This document shows, in pieces, positions 1-6,229 of a DNA stretch of 9,246 bases; position 1 is the first letter of the stretch; the number at the start of each line of letters is the position of its first letter. A program made the translations under genes and the position numbers. Source of the DNA: Candidatus Avelusimicrobium fimicolum (GTDB taxonomy: Bacteria; Elusimicrobiota; Elusimicrobia; Elusimicrobiales; Elusimicrobiaceae); NCBI GenBank assembly GCA_900541355.1, contig UQJU01000057.1, forward strand, positions 1-9,246, read 5' to 3'. The notes beneath the pieces were generated by a model, which saw only the letters and a program-made list of their open reading frames with translations, ran no database searches and had not been told where the DNA came from.

Positions 1-561
1 CCCGCCGACGTCGGTACAAAAACCGATCACCTGGTTTTCCTGTAAATTGATGGTGTCGGACGGGTACAAATTGTGCGCCACGAGCAAGGAGGGCTTATTG
101 ATAGAGGCCAAAAATTCTCGTTTTCCGCCTTCTAAATTATTTACTAAACGCTTGCCTACGTCAAAGATATCGTTCCGGCGTTCTTTAAAAAACGGGTCCT
201 CTATTTTATCAAAGGCGGAGGCTAACTCTTGCAAAGTAAGAAAGAGCGCAGCCTGGGCGGACAGGTGTTCTGTGCGGATTTTCTTGGCAACGGAATCTTT
301 TAACGCCGGATCCTGTAAAATCAGTTTGTGGGTGGACATTAAATTAGCATATTCCGCCCCTAAGGTGGAGAGAACTTTCTTTTCGCACGAGTCCAACTCG
401 TCCAATGTTTTTTGCATAGCGTGAAGCATTTTTTGCAGTTCTGTTTTTACTTCGGCAGGTTCAATATACTGCCGCGACACCGCAAAATTATCTCCGGGCA
501 ATAATACCGCCGGACCAATAGCCACACCCGGGCTGGCGGCAATGCCTTTTAGCACTAGCAT
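1..561 (-). CDS. ptsI: PTS Enzyme I (PEP-protein phosphotransferase), N-terminal part, cut by window edge
   Basis: Enzyme I takes phosphate from phosphoenolpyruvate and passes it to HPr in the cytoplasm, the first step of the sugar phosphotransferase system. The 187 visible residues begin MLVLKGIAASPGVAIGPA, the typical start of the family, followed by the helical HPr-binding subdomain (roughly residues 30-140; LMSTHKLILQDP is characteristic) and then LLVAHNLYPSDTINL. The last visible residues, GFCTDVGG, lie directly before the expected T-S-H active-site motif, so the phosphorylated histidine and the PEP-binding barrel lie outside the window. The ATG at 559-561 is chosen because AAGGAG lies 8 bases upstream. 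The gene follows ptsH by 12 bases and is the last operon gene visible. Identification is secure; whether the remainder is intact cannot be seen. Confidence 0.95.
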   Translation of the reverse strand, partial: MLVLKGIAASPGVAIGPAVLLPGDNFAVSRQYIEPAEVKTELQKMLHAMQKTLDELDSCEKKVLSTLGAEYANLMSTHKLILQDPALKDSVAKKIRTEHLSAQAALFLTLQELASAFDKIEDPFFKERRNDIFDVGKRLVNNLEGGKREFLASINKPSLLVAHNLYPSDTINLQENQVIGFCTDVGG

Positions 562-573
562 ACAGTTTTCTCC

Positions 574-843
574 TTAAAATTCTTCGTTAAATTTATTGTC
601 AAACAAATTTTTGATGGTATCAAAGGCTTCTTTTTCGTCTGAACCATTTGTCGTTAGCGTTACAAAAGAACCAAACTCCGCCGCCAACATCATTAACCCC
701 ATAATGCTTTTTGCGTTGACGTTTACCCCGTCTTTGGACAGTTGGATATCACACGCAAAATTAGCCGCCGTCTGCGCCAGCAGTGCGGCCGGGCGCGTGT
801 GCAAACCCAACTGGTTAATGATTTTTATGTCCTGTTGTATCAC
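574..843 (-). CDS. ptsH: HPr phosphocarrier protein of the PTS
   Basis: This small cytoplasmic carrier receives phosphate from Enzyme I on a histidine and gives it to EIIA. It has 89 residues, a normal HPr length. GLHTRPAA places the catalytic histidine at residue 15 with Arg17. NAKSIMGLMML places Ser46 at the site phosphorylated by HPr kinase. Presence of Ser46 together with hprK in the same operon implies that the regulatory phosphorylation is used. The start codon is GTG (841-843), with GGGGGA just upstream; an in-frame ATG is not available, because the nearby ATGGGGG reads into a stop. It lies 12 bases after EIID and 12 bases before ptsI. The C-terminus is slightly longer and more acidic (NKFNEEF) than the minimal family. 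Confidence 0.97.
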   Translation of the reverse strand: MIQQDIKIINQLGLHTRPAALLAQTAANFACDIQLSKDGVNVNAKSIMGLMMLAAEFGSFVTLTTNGSDEKEAFDTIKNLFDNKFNEEF

Positions 844-855
844 AAATCCCCCATA

Positions 856-1677
856 TTACAAATAACAAACAATGTTAAACACGGCTACCGCCGCTAAATA
901 CAAATACATATTCGGGATGCGCAGTTTGCGGGTAATAAAACTGACCATAATAAAAAACAGCACAATCACGGCCCGCGTAACAAAATGCACATCCACTTCG
1001 GCAAAGTCTTTTAAATAATAATATACGCCGAACAAAATCATCCCCACCGCCAGGACAATGCCGATGCGTTTTGCGTTGTAGATGGTTTTGTTCCAGTCAA
1101 ACCGCGTCAGACCAAAACAGGAATTTTCCTTGGCAGTGTAACTGATTTTTAAACCTTGCCATTTAACAAACAGGGCTACTGCATTGAAAGTTACAAAGGC
1201 CGCCGCCCCAGCACCAAAAGCATAAAAAAGCGGAATTTTAATACCGTATTCCAACTCAAAAAAGTTCACGCCTAATGCCAGCCAAATAAAAAGAGCGAGA
1301 AGCAGTGTAAGCGGCTTTAATGTGCCCCAAAACAAACGGTCGCCGATAGAAGCCGTGGTAATGGATAAACTGCGGTGGATGCCGTTCCATTCGTTTATTT
1401 TGCTTTTAAAGTCGGATAGCGATTGCGCGTGTGCAATCTGTTCTTCTTGCTTGGCAAGCGCTCCCAGGCAAAAAGAAGCCATTACGGGGTGTGTGTTGAA
1501 ATTTTCCAAATAGCGCTGTAATACCGAAGGCAGGGCATCTTTATCGTTTTTGTATTCGTTTTTTAAAAACGGCAGCATAGTAAAAGTAAGCCCTAAATTT
1601 TGGTATTTCATATAGTTCCAGCCCGCTTGCAAAAAGAAGGAGCGCAGAAATAAACTGAGTTGAATGGAAAATTTCAT
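856..1677 (-). CDS. PTS mannose-family EIID membrane component
   Basis: EIID is one of the two membrane proteins of mannose-family (Man/Fru/Sor) PTS permeases and works in complex with EIIC. The 273-residue protein carries the family's N-terminal signature: LRSFFLQAGWNYMKYQNLG near residues 11-29, then a TMLPFLK stretch near 33-39. Later come a Gly/Ala-rich hydrophobic block (FYAFGAGAAAFVTFNAVALFVKW, about 150-175), two further hydrophobic segments near 205-225 and 230-250, and a short hydrophobic C-terminus. Length is near normal for EIID. GAGG lies about 7 bases before the ATG, inside the end of EIIC, and the gene follows EIIC after 3 bases. The sugar transported cannot be read from the sequence, so no manZ-type symbol is assigned. 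Confidence 0.9.
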   Translation of the reverse strand: MKFSIQLSLFLRSFFLQAGWNYMKYQNLGLTFTMLPFLKNEYKNDKDALPSVLQRYLENFNTHPVMASFCLGALAKQEEQIAHAQSLSDFKSKINEWNGIHRSLSITTASIGDRLFWGTLKPLTLLLALFIWLALGVNFFELEYGIKIPLFYAFGAGAAAFVTFNAVALFVKWQGLKISYTAKENSCFGLTRFDWNKTIYNAKRIGIVLAVGMILFGVYYYLKDFAEVDVHFVTRAVIVLFFIMVSFITRKLRIPNMYLYLAAVAVFNIVCYL

Positions 1678-1680
1678 ACG

Positions 1681-2286
1681 TTACCTCGTTTTTAAGCGGA
1701 AAGCGGGCACCAAAGTAGCCAGCCCAATCCACGGAACCGCCATATAGGCAAACCGGCACGCAAAATGCGCTTGTGCCGGGATAAACGGCAAGAGCCATAC
1801 AAACCCTTTGCCGCACAGCCAAGCAAACAGAAAAATCAAAATAAAGGTGCTTAAAAAAGCATTGGCAATAGCGGACAAAATCGCGTGGTTGATTTGTCCG
1901 GGCTGTTGCATTACGCGCCGTTCCCAAAAAATCAGCCATTTAAAACGGTTCTTGCGCATAAATTTTTCAGCCATAGAAAATGCAATTGCACCCACTACGC
2001 CAAAAAAGAACGCAAAATAAAGTTCAATGCCCATTGCGTGCAGCGCCAGCGTAACCGCAGAACACACCACTGCGCTGGGGGGTAAAATGCCGCCTAACGG
2101 GTTTACGTCCGAAAATAACAGTTCGGTAAAAACTCCAACCTGTATGCCTGCCATTAAATCGCCCGTCCAAAGGGACAGCAACGGCCCCGCAATAATTCCG
2201 CGCGAAAGGGTCAGCTGGAACGCATAAGTAGTATCCAGTTCCAATAAGGCGGCACTTACGCAGAGGGCAAAAATTTCCGGGGTCAT
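1681..2286 (-). CDS. PTS mannose-family EIIC membrane component (short form)
   Basis: EIIC forms the substrate channel of mannose-family PTS permeases together with EIID. Family marks are ELDTTYAFQLTLSRGIIAGP (residues 16-35), GDLMAGIQVGVFTELLF (42-58) and NPLGGILPPSAV (62-73). Several hydrophobic segments follow, two of them near residues 80-105 and 136-160. The protein has 201 residues, clearly shorter than the roughly 240-265 usual for ManY/SorA-type EIIC, although both ends look natural and no frameshift is visible. Its ATG overlaps the EIIB stop as ATGA (2283-2286), implying translational coupling, and GAGG lies 7 bases upstream. The reduced length leaves open whether the unit transports a sugar or mainly senses one. 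Confidence 0.9.
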   Translation of the reverse strand: MTPEIFALCVSAALLELDTTYAFQLTLSRGIIAGPLLSLWTGDLMAGIQVGVFTELLFSDVNPLGGILPPSAVVCSAVTLALHAMGIELYFAFFFGVVGAIAFSMAEKFMRKNRFKWLIFWERRVMQQPGQINHAILSAIANAFLSTFILIFLFAWLCGKGFVWLLPFIPAQAHFACRFAYMAVPWIGLATLVPAFRLKTR

Positions 2287-2744
2287 TTTAAGACCTCGCT
2301 TACCGATACGGACGCGGACGAGGGTACGGCGCGCGTTTCTATTTGGATACCCAAATCGCGTATCAGTTTTAAAAATTGTTTATCGTTTGCGTCCAAAAAC
2401 ACATTATCGTCTAATTTTTGCGCGCCGTCCTTAAAGTGCATCCCGCCAATGTTAATAGATTTAATTTGCAGGCCGTCTTTAATCAAATCCGTAAACTCCT
2501 TTAAGGAGCCCATTAGCAAAAAGATTCTTCTGTCGGACTGGGCGGCATACCGGGCGCAGGAGCGCGTATCCAAAATAGTCAGTTCATATTCGTAGGGCAG
2601 ACTTAAACGCAGAAGCCCGCGGTTGAGAGAAGAATCCTTGCAGCAAGGAATCAAAATCTCATCCACGTTTAACTCCGGCAGCCAGGCCTGTACAATTTGG
2701 CCGTGAATCAGGCGGTCGTCCACCCGTGCGAATATAATCGGCAT
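2283..2744 (-). CDS. PTS mannose-family EIIB component
   Basis: EIIB accepts phosphate from EIIA on a histidine and transfers it to the incoming sugar at the membrane complex. The 153-residue cytoplasmic protein begins with the family signature FARVDDRLIHGQIVQAW, which puts the phosphorylated histidine at residue 14, and continues in the usual alpha/beta pattern (VDEILIPCCKDSSLNRGLLRLSLP, broken here only for description; then INIGGMHF near 98-105). Length is close to the typical 155-165. The ATG shares one base with the EIIA stop (TAATG at 2742-2746), and AAGGGG lies 6 bases upstream. Separate EIIA and EIIB genes, rather than a fused ManX-type EIIAB, are seen here. Confidence 0.93.
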   Translation of the reverse strand: MPIIFARVDDRLIHGQIVQAWLPELNVDEILIPCCKDSSLNRGLLRLSLPYEYELTILDTRSCARYAAQSDRRIFLLMGSLKEFTDLIKDGLQIKSINIGGMHFKDGAQKLDDNVFLDANDKQFLKLIRDLGIQIETRAVPSSASVSVSEVLK

Positions 2745-3151
2745 TATAGCCCCTTAATCAAAAGTTCCGTTGCATTGATAACCGCACGCTTGCCGTCGGC
2801 CTCAATTTTTTCTGCCAACTCTTTTGCGTTTAATTTTTTGCGGCTGTTTATTGCGGTCAGGAGCATACTTAAATTTAACCCCGTAATGACATAGCATTGG
2901 GGTAAATCTTTGCTGGCAGTAAGCGAGATATTGGTCGCGCTGCCGCCAAAAATATCGGTCAAAATAAGGGCGCCGTCCTCGCACGATTTTAACAGTTCGT
3001 GCAGTTTTGCGGCTTCCTTTTCCACCGAGGCGGCCGTCGTAACGGCAAAGGTAGCAAAGCCGTCATCAGACGGTTTGCCGATAATTTGTCCGGCCGTTTC
3101 TAACATCTGTTGGGCCAAGTGCCCGTGCGTTACTAAAACAATTTTTACCAT
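2744..3151 (-). CDS. PTS mannose-family EIIA component
   Basis: EIIA carries phosphate from HPr to EIIB. The 135-residue protein starts MVKIVLVTHGHLAQQML, so the active-site histidine is residue 9, and it has the second conserved block ALILTDIFGGSATN (61-74), both diagnostic of the EIIA-Man fold. Length matches single-domain EIIA-Man proteins. It starts 2 bases after the rapZ stop with AGGAC about 7 bases upstream, and its stop overlaps the EIIB start by one base. In organisms with partial PTS, an EIIA of this type beside hprK and rapZ often serves regulation; here a full EIIB/C/D set follows, so a transport role is also possible. Confidence 0.93.
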   Translation of the reverse strand: MVKIVLVTHGHLAQQMLETAGQIIGKPSDDGFATFAVTTAASVEKEAAKLHELLKSCEDGALILTDIFGGSATNISLTASKDLPQCYVITGLNLSMLLTAINSRKKLNAKELAEKIEADGKRAVINATELLIKGL

Positions 3152-3153
3152 AA

Positions 3154-4011
3154 TTAAAGTCCTATATCCCTATGAAATTCCGAAGCATTTAACCCTGCTT
3201 TGGTTAACCGTTGGGCCAGTTCGTGCGCCATAAAAACGCTGCGGTGTTTGCCGCCCGTACAGCCCATAGCAATCGTTAAATAACTTTTTCCCTCTTTAAT
3301 ATACTTAGGTATCAAATATTTAATTAAGTCTGCAAATTTTTCGGCAAATTCCTTGCTTTCCTTAAAGGACATAATGTACTGTTGCACTTCTTTATCCAAG
3401 CCTGTTTTTTCGCGCAGTTCGGGAATATAGAACGGATTGGGTAAAAAGCGTACGTCCATTACAATATCGCAATCTTTTAAAATGCCGTTTTTAAAGCCGA
3501 ACGATACCACGGTAATTTGCATATCCCCCTCGCGCGTAAGCCCCAGCAAGGCGGAAAGTTTTTCTTTGAGTTCGCCCAGTTTCAGGTCGGAGGTATCTAT
3601 CACTTTGTCGGCCATAGTGCGGATGGGGCTCATCACCTTGCGTTCGTGCGCGATGGCGACGGCCAGTTTTTTGTGAATCGGGTGGCGGTGCTTGGTTTCC
3701 GAAAAACGGCGTATCAGGCACTCTTCCGAAGCATCTAAAAAGATGACCTTTACCACAAAATCATCCTTTACCATTGAGTTTAAAATCTTTGGCATTTCGC
3801 GCAGGCGGTCGCCCTCGCGCACGTCAATACCCAGGGCTACGTCGCGGCGTTCGCCGCTTTGTTTTAAATAGTCGGTAAAGTTTTTGAATAAGGCGAGAGG
3901 CAGATTGTCCACGCAATAAAAACCAAAGTCGCCAAAGATTTTCAGCGCCTGGGATTTGCCGGCTCCGCTCATACCCGTAATGATAAAAATCCGTCTTTGA
4001 TTACTTGCCAT
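3154..4011 (-). CDS. rapZ: RapZ/YvcJ-family nucleotide-binding RNA-adaptor protein
   Basis: RapZ proteins bind nucleotides and, in enterobacteria, bind small RNAs and present them to RNase E to control amino-sugar synthesis; the role in other phyla is less clear. The 285-residue protein has a Walker A motif GMSGAGKS (13-20), VDNLP (34-38), a RRFSETKHRHP block (101-111), VSFGFKNG (169-176), DVRFLPNPFY (186-195) and the C-terminal GCTGGKHRSV motif (250-259). Order, spacing and length match the family. Its start at 4011 lies within the last codons of hprK (11-base overlap), with AAGGGG just upstream, so translation is probably coupled. Linkage to hprK and PTS genes is the common arrangement in several phyla. 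Confidence 0.95.
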   Translation of the reverse strand: MASNQRRIFIITGMSGAGKSQALKIFGDFGFYCVDNLPLALFKNFTDYLKQSGERRDVALGIDVREGDRLREMPKILNSMVKDDFVVKVIFLDASEECLIRRFSETKHRHPIHKKLAVAIAHERKVMSPIRTMADKVIDTSDLKLGELKEKLSALLGLTREGDMQITVVSFGFKNGILKDCDIVMDVRFLPNPFYIPELREKTGLDKEVQQYIMSFKESKEFAEKFADLIKYLIPKYIKEGKSYLTIAMGCTGGKHRSVFMAHELAQRLTKAGLNASEFHRDIGL

Positions 4012-4948
4012 TGGTCCCCTTCTTCATTTTATCCAAGATTTTTTGGCTAAATTCTTTGGCGGAAAAAATGCCTTGGCTTTTAAGTTGCTGGTTGAGCGCG
4101 GCCACTTCAATTAATACGGCCAGGTTTCGCCCCGGCGTAACAGGCAGCCCCAACGAAGGCACTTCTATCCCCAGAATATTAGTCGTTTTCTGCTCCACTC
4201 CCAGCCGGTCAATGGGTTGTTTGCTCGGGGAGGTGAGTACCACTTCCATATCAATATTGGTTTCGTCTAACGTAGAGCCTACGCCAAACAAAAGCGGTAC
4301 GTCCAAAATCCCCAGCCCCCGTACTTCCATATAATGTTTTAACATTGTCGGGCAGGAGCCGACCAGAAAACGGCCAAACCGTTTCTGCACTTCTACTACA
4401 TCATCAGCCACTAAAATATGTCCGCGCTTAATTAGTTCCAGCGCGCACTCACTTTTGCCGATACCCGCGTCCCCGCGGATTAGCACGCCGATACCGCTTA
4501 CATCTACAAGCACGCCGTGCATATGCGTAACGGGTGATAATTTTTCGTCCAAAAAACGGGAAAATTCCGCAATAAAAGCGGTGGACTCCATCTCCGTTTT
4601 AAGCACCGGCACGTCCGAACCCAAGCAGGCCTTTCTTATGGCGGGCAAAGGGTCCAGCCCCGCAGTTGTAATCACGCAAGGCACTTGTCCTTCGCTCAAC
4701 ATTTTGGAAATGTTGGCACGCAGGCGGGTTTTGTTTTCCTTTTGGCAGAAGGCGTGTTCGCTGCGCCCGAACACTTGCACGGAATTGGGGCGGAAACTTT
4801 CCAAATGGCCGCAAAGAGCCAGCCCCGGGCGGTTGACGTGCCCGAGTGTAATTTCGCGGTGGATATACCGTTTCCCGCAGACCAACTCCAAGTGGAGTCT
4901 TTCCACTTGGAGCAGTTCTGCTACGGTGATAGATTTGGTAAATTCCAA
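4001..4948 (-). CDS. hprK: HPr kinase/phosphorylase
   Basis: HprK phosphorylates HPr on Ser46 and removes that phosphate, linking PTS activity to energy state. The 315-residue protein has the N-terminal DRTGG-like regulatory domain (about 1-130) and a C-terminal kinase domain: MHGVLVDVSGIGVLI with His144, Walker A GDAGIGKS (159-166), LVADD (179-183) and the family signature EVRGLGILDV (208-217). The visible frame starts at TTG (4946-4948); no ATG or GTG occurs near the natural N-terminus, and GGGGGCGG lies directly upstream, so TTG is the likely start. It begins 17 bases after hpf and overlaps rapZ by 11 bases. Its substrate HPr, with Ser46, is encoded in the same operon. Confidence 0.95.
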   Translation of the reverse strand: MEFTKSITVAELLQVERLHLELVCGKRYIHREITLGHVNRPGLALCGHLESFRPNSVQVFGRSEHAFCQKENKTRLRANISKMLSEGQVPCVITTAGLDPLPAIRKACLGSDVPVLKTEMESTAFIAEFSRFLDEKLSPVTHMHGVLVDVSGIGVLIRGDAGIGKSECALELIKRGHILVADDVVEVQKRFGRFLVGSCPTMLKHYMEVRGLGILDVPLLFGVGSTLDETNIDMEVVLTSPSKQPIDRLGVEQKTTNILGIEVPSLGLPVTPGRNLAVLIEVAALNQQLKSQGIFSAKEFSQKILDKMKKGTNGK

Positions 4949-4965
4949 AGCCGCCCCCGTGTAGG

Positions 4966-5517
4966 CTATTTCTTCTTAATCGGTTTAATCAACCCGTAGG
5001 TGCCGTCCAGGCGCTTGAAGATTAAGTTGATTTGTTTGGAATCTTCGTCCAAGAACATCCAGAAGGAATACCCCAGGCGTTCCATTTCGTAGGCGGCATC
5101 TTCCGGATTCATCGGCGAAACTTCCACCTGCTTAATGACGGAGAATTTTACATCCGTCTGCGGCAAAATAAGGTGTTCGGCAAACGGATTGACATCCGCT
5201 TCTTTTACCGACTTTTTGGTTACTTTGCGTGCTTTGGCTTTATTTTTAATTTTTTTGGCCTGTGCTTCGGCTTTTACTGCCGCCGCATCAATGGCTTTGT
5301 AAAGGTTGTCTTCCACCGCGCTGGCGTTAATGGTGGTTTTAGCCCCGGTGTGCAGCACAATGTCGGCGCGCTGGTTGATTTTCTTTTCCACCGAAATCAG
5401 CACTTGGGCGGAAACAATATTGTCAAAAAAGTTTTCAATCTTGCTTACGCGCGTGTTGATAAATTCTTTGATGGCCGGAGTCAATTTAATGTTTTTGGCC
5501 GTAATTTTAATATCCAT
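4966..5517 (-). CDS. hpf: Ribosome hibernation promoting factor, long form
   Basis: Long HPF binds the 30S decoding region and dimerises ribosomes into inactive 100S particles in slow growth. The 183 residues contain an S30AE domain (about 1-95; MDIKITAKNIKLTPAIKEF at the start), a Lys/Ala-rich linker (about 83-108), and the C-terminal dimerisation domain (about 126-180) with SPMNPEDAAYEMERLGYSF and the ending DGTYGLIKP. This two-domain layout marks the long form, not the short HPF or YfiA. GGAGGG lies 3 bases before the ATG, and the promoter at 5560-5588 leaves a leader of only about 36 bases. As first gene of the operon, its expression sets that of all PTS genes behind it. Confidence 0.95.
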   Translation of the reverse strand: MDIKITAKNIKLTPAIKEFINTRVSKIENFFDNIVSAQVLISVEKKINQRADIVLHTGAKTTINASAVEDNLYKAIDAAAVKAEAQAKKIKNKAKARKVTKKSVKEADVNPFAEHLILPQTDVKFSVIKQVEVSPMNPEDAAYEMERLGYSFWMFLDEDSKQINLIFKRLDGTYGLIKPIKKK

Positions 5518-5559
5518 ATTCCCTCCGTTATTCTTTTACGAGTGTATCCCCGTAGAGTT

Positions 5560-5588
5560 ATTAAACCATTAATCAGCCCCGCTGTCAA
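5560..5588 (-). promoter_or_regulatory. Sigma-70-type promoter of the hpf-PTS operon
   Basis: On the minus strand a perfect -35 TTGACA (5583-5588) is followed by a 17-base spacer and -10 TTTAAT (5560-5565, five of six consensus bases). Transcription would start near 5553, about 36 bases before the hpf ATG. No other good promoter was seen in the short gaps downstream, so the nine genes are likely one transcript. Confidence 0.8.
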
Positions 5589-5876
5589 TTACGCGTACGG
5601 GGAACATACGCAACTGCACAAAATATGTTAGGGCGATTGGACCGCAAACGGCAGCGGCCGGAAATAAAAACACCTGTTGGTTAGGGCGGGTGTACCCGCA
5701 AACGGAAGAATTATTTGATGCGCCTCCGGGAACGTCGGTTAATATTAGTAGTGTAGACGTTTTAGACGGAATTTCAAGCCCCGGCTTGCGTTTGCGGATA
5801 AATTTGTTAAGATATAAGTAAGCAAGATTCTTTTGCCCGCCGGGCAGTTCCGGCACAATTTGATGCTGTTTTTGGA
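5589..5876. other. Upstream intergenic region with CCGCAAACGG repeats
   Basis: No credible gene is seen between the operon promoter and the folded element at 5877. CCGCAAACGG occurs twice in direct orientation (5642-5651 and 5696-5705), and nine of its bases recur inverted (CGTTTGCGG, 5789-5797). Small inverted repeats are also present: GCGGGT/ACCCGC around 5687-5699, CAAGCC/GGCTTG around 5776-5788, and TGCCC/GGGCA around 5834-5847. A weak -10-like TATAAG lies at 5813-5818 on the plus strand without a convincing -35. The repeats could be operators upstream of either divergent transcript; this is inference only. Confidence 0.4.
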
Positions 5877-6070
5877 AGCCTGTGTGGAACAGGTTGAGCC
5901 GTTCAGACGGCACAAGTCACTCCAAAGACAGCCGTATTTTAAACGCAATACGAGCGGCCTAATTACCCGCTTGTATTGCGTTGAATGCTCTTTGCCATAT
6001 TTTTATATGGCAAGGGCTACGGCTGTTTGCTTCGGGTTAGTGACTTGGCTCTGGCAACCGGCCGTTTTTT
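5877..6070 (+). ncRNA. Candidate structured RNA with long-range stems and a three-way junction
   Basis: A nested set of complementary segments is visible. CAAGTCACT (5913-5921) pairs with AGTGACTTG (6039-6047). Inside it, AGACAGCCGTA (5926-5936) pairs with TACGGCTGTTT (6018-6028). These enclose a 16-pair hairpin (5942-5957 with 5967-5982, 9-base loop) and a 9- to 12-pair hairpin closed by a TTTT loop (about 5989-6000 with 6005-6016). Two small hairpins precede it: 5877-5883 with 5889-5895, and GCCGT/ACGGC at 5898-5911. The imperfect positions (5952/5972, 5927/6027, 5991/6014, 5989/6016) are G-U wobbles if the plus strand is transcribed but C-A mismatches on the other strand, favouring a plus-strand RNA. 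A T6 run follows at 6065-6070. It matches no RNA family that I can recognise (not tmRNA, RNase P, SRP RNA or tRNA). It may be free-standing or part of the leader of the glycosyltransferase operon. Confidence 0.5.
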
Positions 6071-6079
6071 GTTTCCGCA

Positions 6080-6098
6080 CGGGCTTAAAAGAAGCCCG
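6080..6098 (+). repeat. Small perfect hairpin
   Basis: CGGGCTT (6080-6086) and AAGCCCG (6092-6098) form a perfect 7-pair stem around AAAAG. No T-run follows on either strand, so it is not an obvious terminator. It lies between the folded element and the proposed promoter at 6118. Confidence 0.5.
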
Positions 6099-6117
6099 CT
6101 TCCTGCTTACACTTACC

Positions 6118-6145
6118 TTGATTGCTTCTTTATTATGTTTATAAG
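6118..6145 (+). promoter_or_regulatory. Possible promoter of the glycosyltransferase-Stealth operon
   Basis: TTGATT (6118-6123, four of six -35 bases) is separated by 16 bases from TATAAG (6140-6145, five of six -10 bases). A start near 6152 would give a leader of about 97 bases containing the alternative hairpins at 6160-6229. The match is moderate and the area is AT-rich, so other starts, including ones upstream of the folded element, remain possible. Confidence 0.4.
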
Positions 6146-6229
6146 GCGTTTATTTGAAACGCGTGGGAAAAACCTCCGCCAAGAGTTTCCCGCGCGCCGC
6201 CCCGCGCGTCTTTTTGGCGCGCGGGGAAA
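6146..6229 (+). promoter_or_regulatory. Leader with mutually exclusive GC-rich hairpins (candidate attenuator)
   Basis: Four overlapping pairings are visible. (1) GCGTTT 6146-6151 with AAACGC 6157-6162. (2) CGCGTGGGAAA 6160-6170 with TTTCCCGCGCG 6186-6196, eleven pairs with one G-U. (3) TTTCCCGCGCGCC 6186-6198 with GGCGCGCGGGGAAA 6216-6229, one bulged G. (4) CCCCGCGCG 6200-6208 with CGCGCGGGG 6218-6226. Neighbouring pairings share arms, so they exclude one another. A fifth, terminator-like hairpin uses 6191-6196 and 6203-6208. The block ends 9 bases before the AAGGAG ribosome site of the glycosyltransferase gene. Alternative folding is a direct reading of the sequence; a regulatory role is inference. 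Confidence 0.45.
6191..6215 (+). terminator. Terminator-like hairpin inside the leader
   Basis: CGCGCG (6191-6196), a CCGCCC loop and CGCGCG (6203-6208) form an all-GC 6-pair stem followed at once by TCTTTTT (6209-6215), the layout of an intrinsic terminator. It lies about 34 bases before the glycosyltransferase ATG and competes with the longer pairings of the same arms, which suggests conditional read-through. Confidence 0.4.

Noticed and set aside
1541..1939. Long minus-strand frame overlapping EIIC and EIID
   Set aside because: It is a shadow of the EIIC/EIID genes in another frame, with no family signature.
5902..5911. Ten bases identical to the core of the Neisseria DNA uptake sequence (TTCAGACGGC)
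   Set aside because: Only one copy was noticed, it is part of a local hairpin, and nothing else in the window points to Neisseriaceae. Coincidence is most likely.
5569..5913. 114-codon open frame on the minus strand upstream of hpf
   Set aside because: It starts with GTG without a ribosome site, runs through the consensus promoter of the hpf operon, and its product resembles no protein. It was checked for the C-terminus of RpoN, which often precedes hpf, and no match was seen.
5877..6070. Retron msr-msd, 6S RNA, tmRNA or RNase P RNA as identity of the folded element
   Set aside because: No reverse transcriptase is near, and the diagnostic sequences of 6S, tmRNA and RNase P RNA are not visible. 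It is therefore reported only as an unassigned structured element.
5833..6144. 103-codon open frame on the plus strand
   Set aside because: It reads through the palindromic folded element, lacks a ribosome site, and its sequence looks like a chance translation of the stems.
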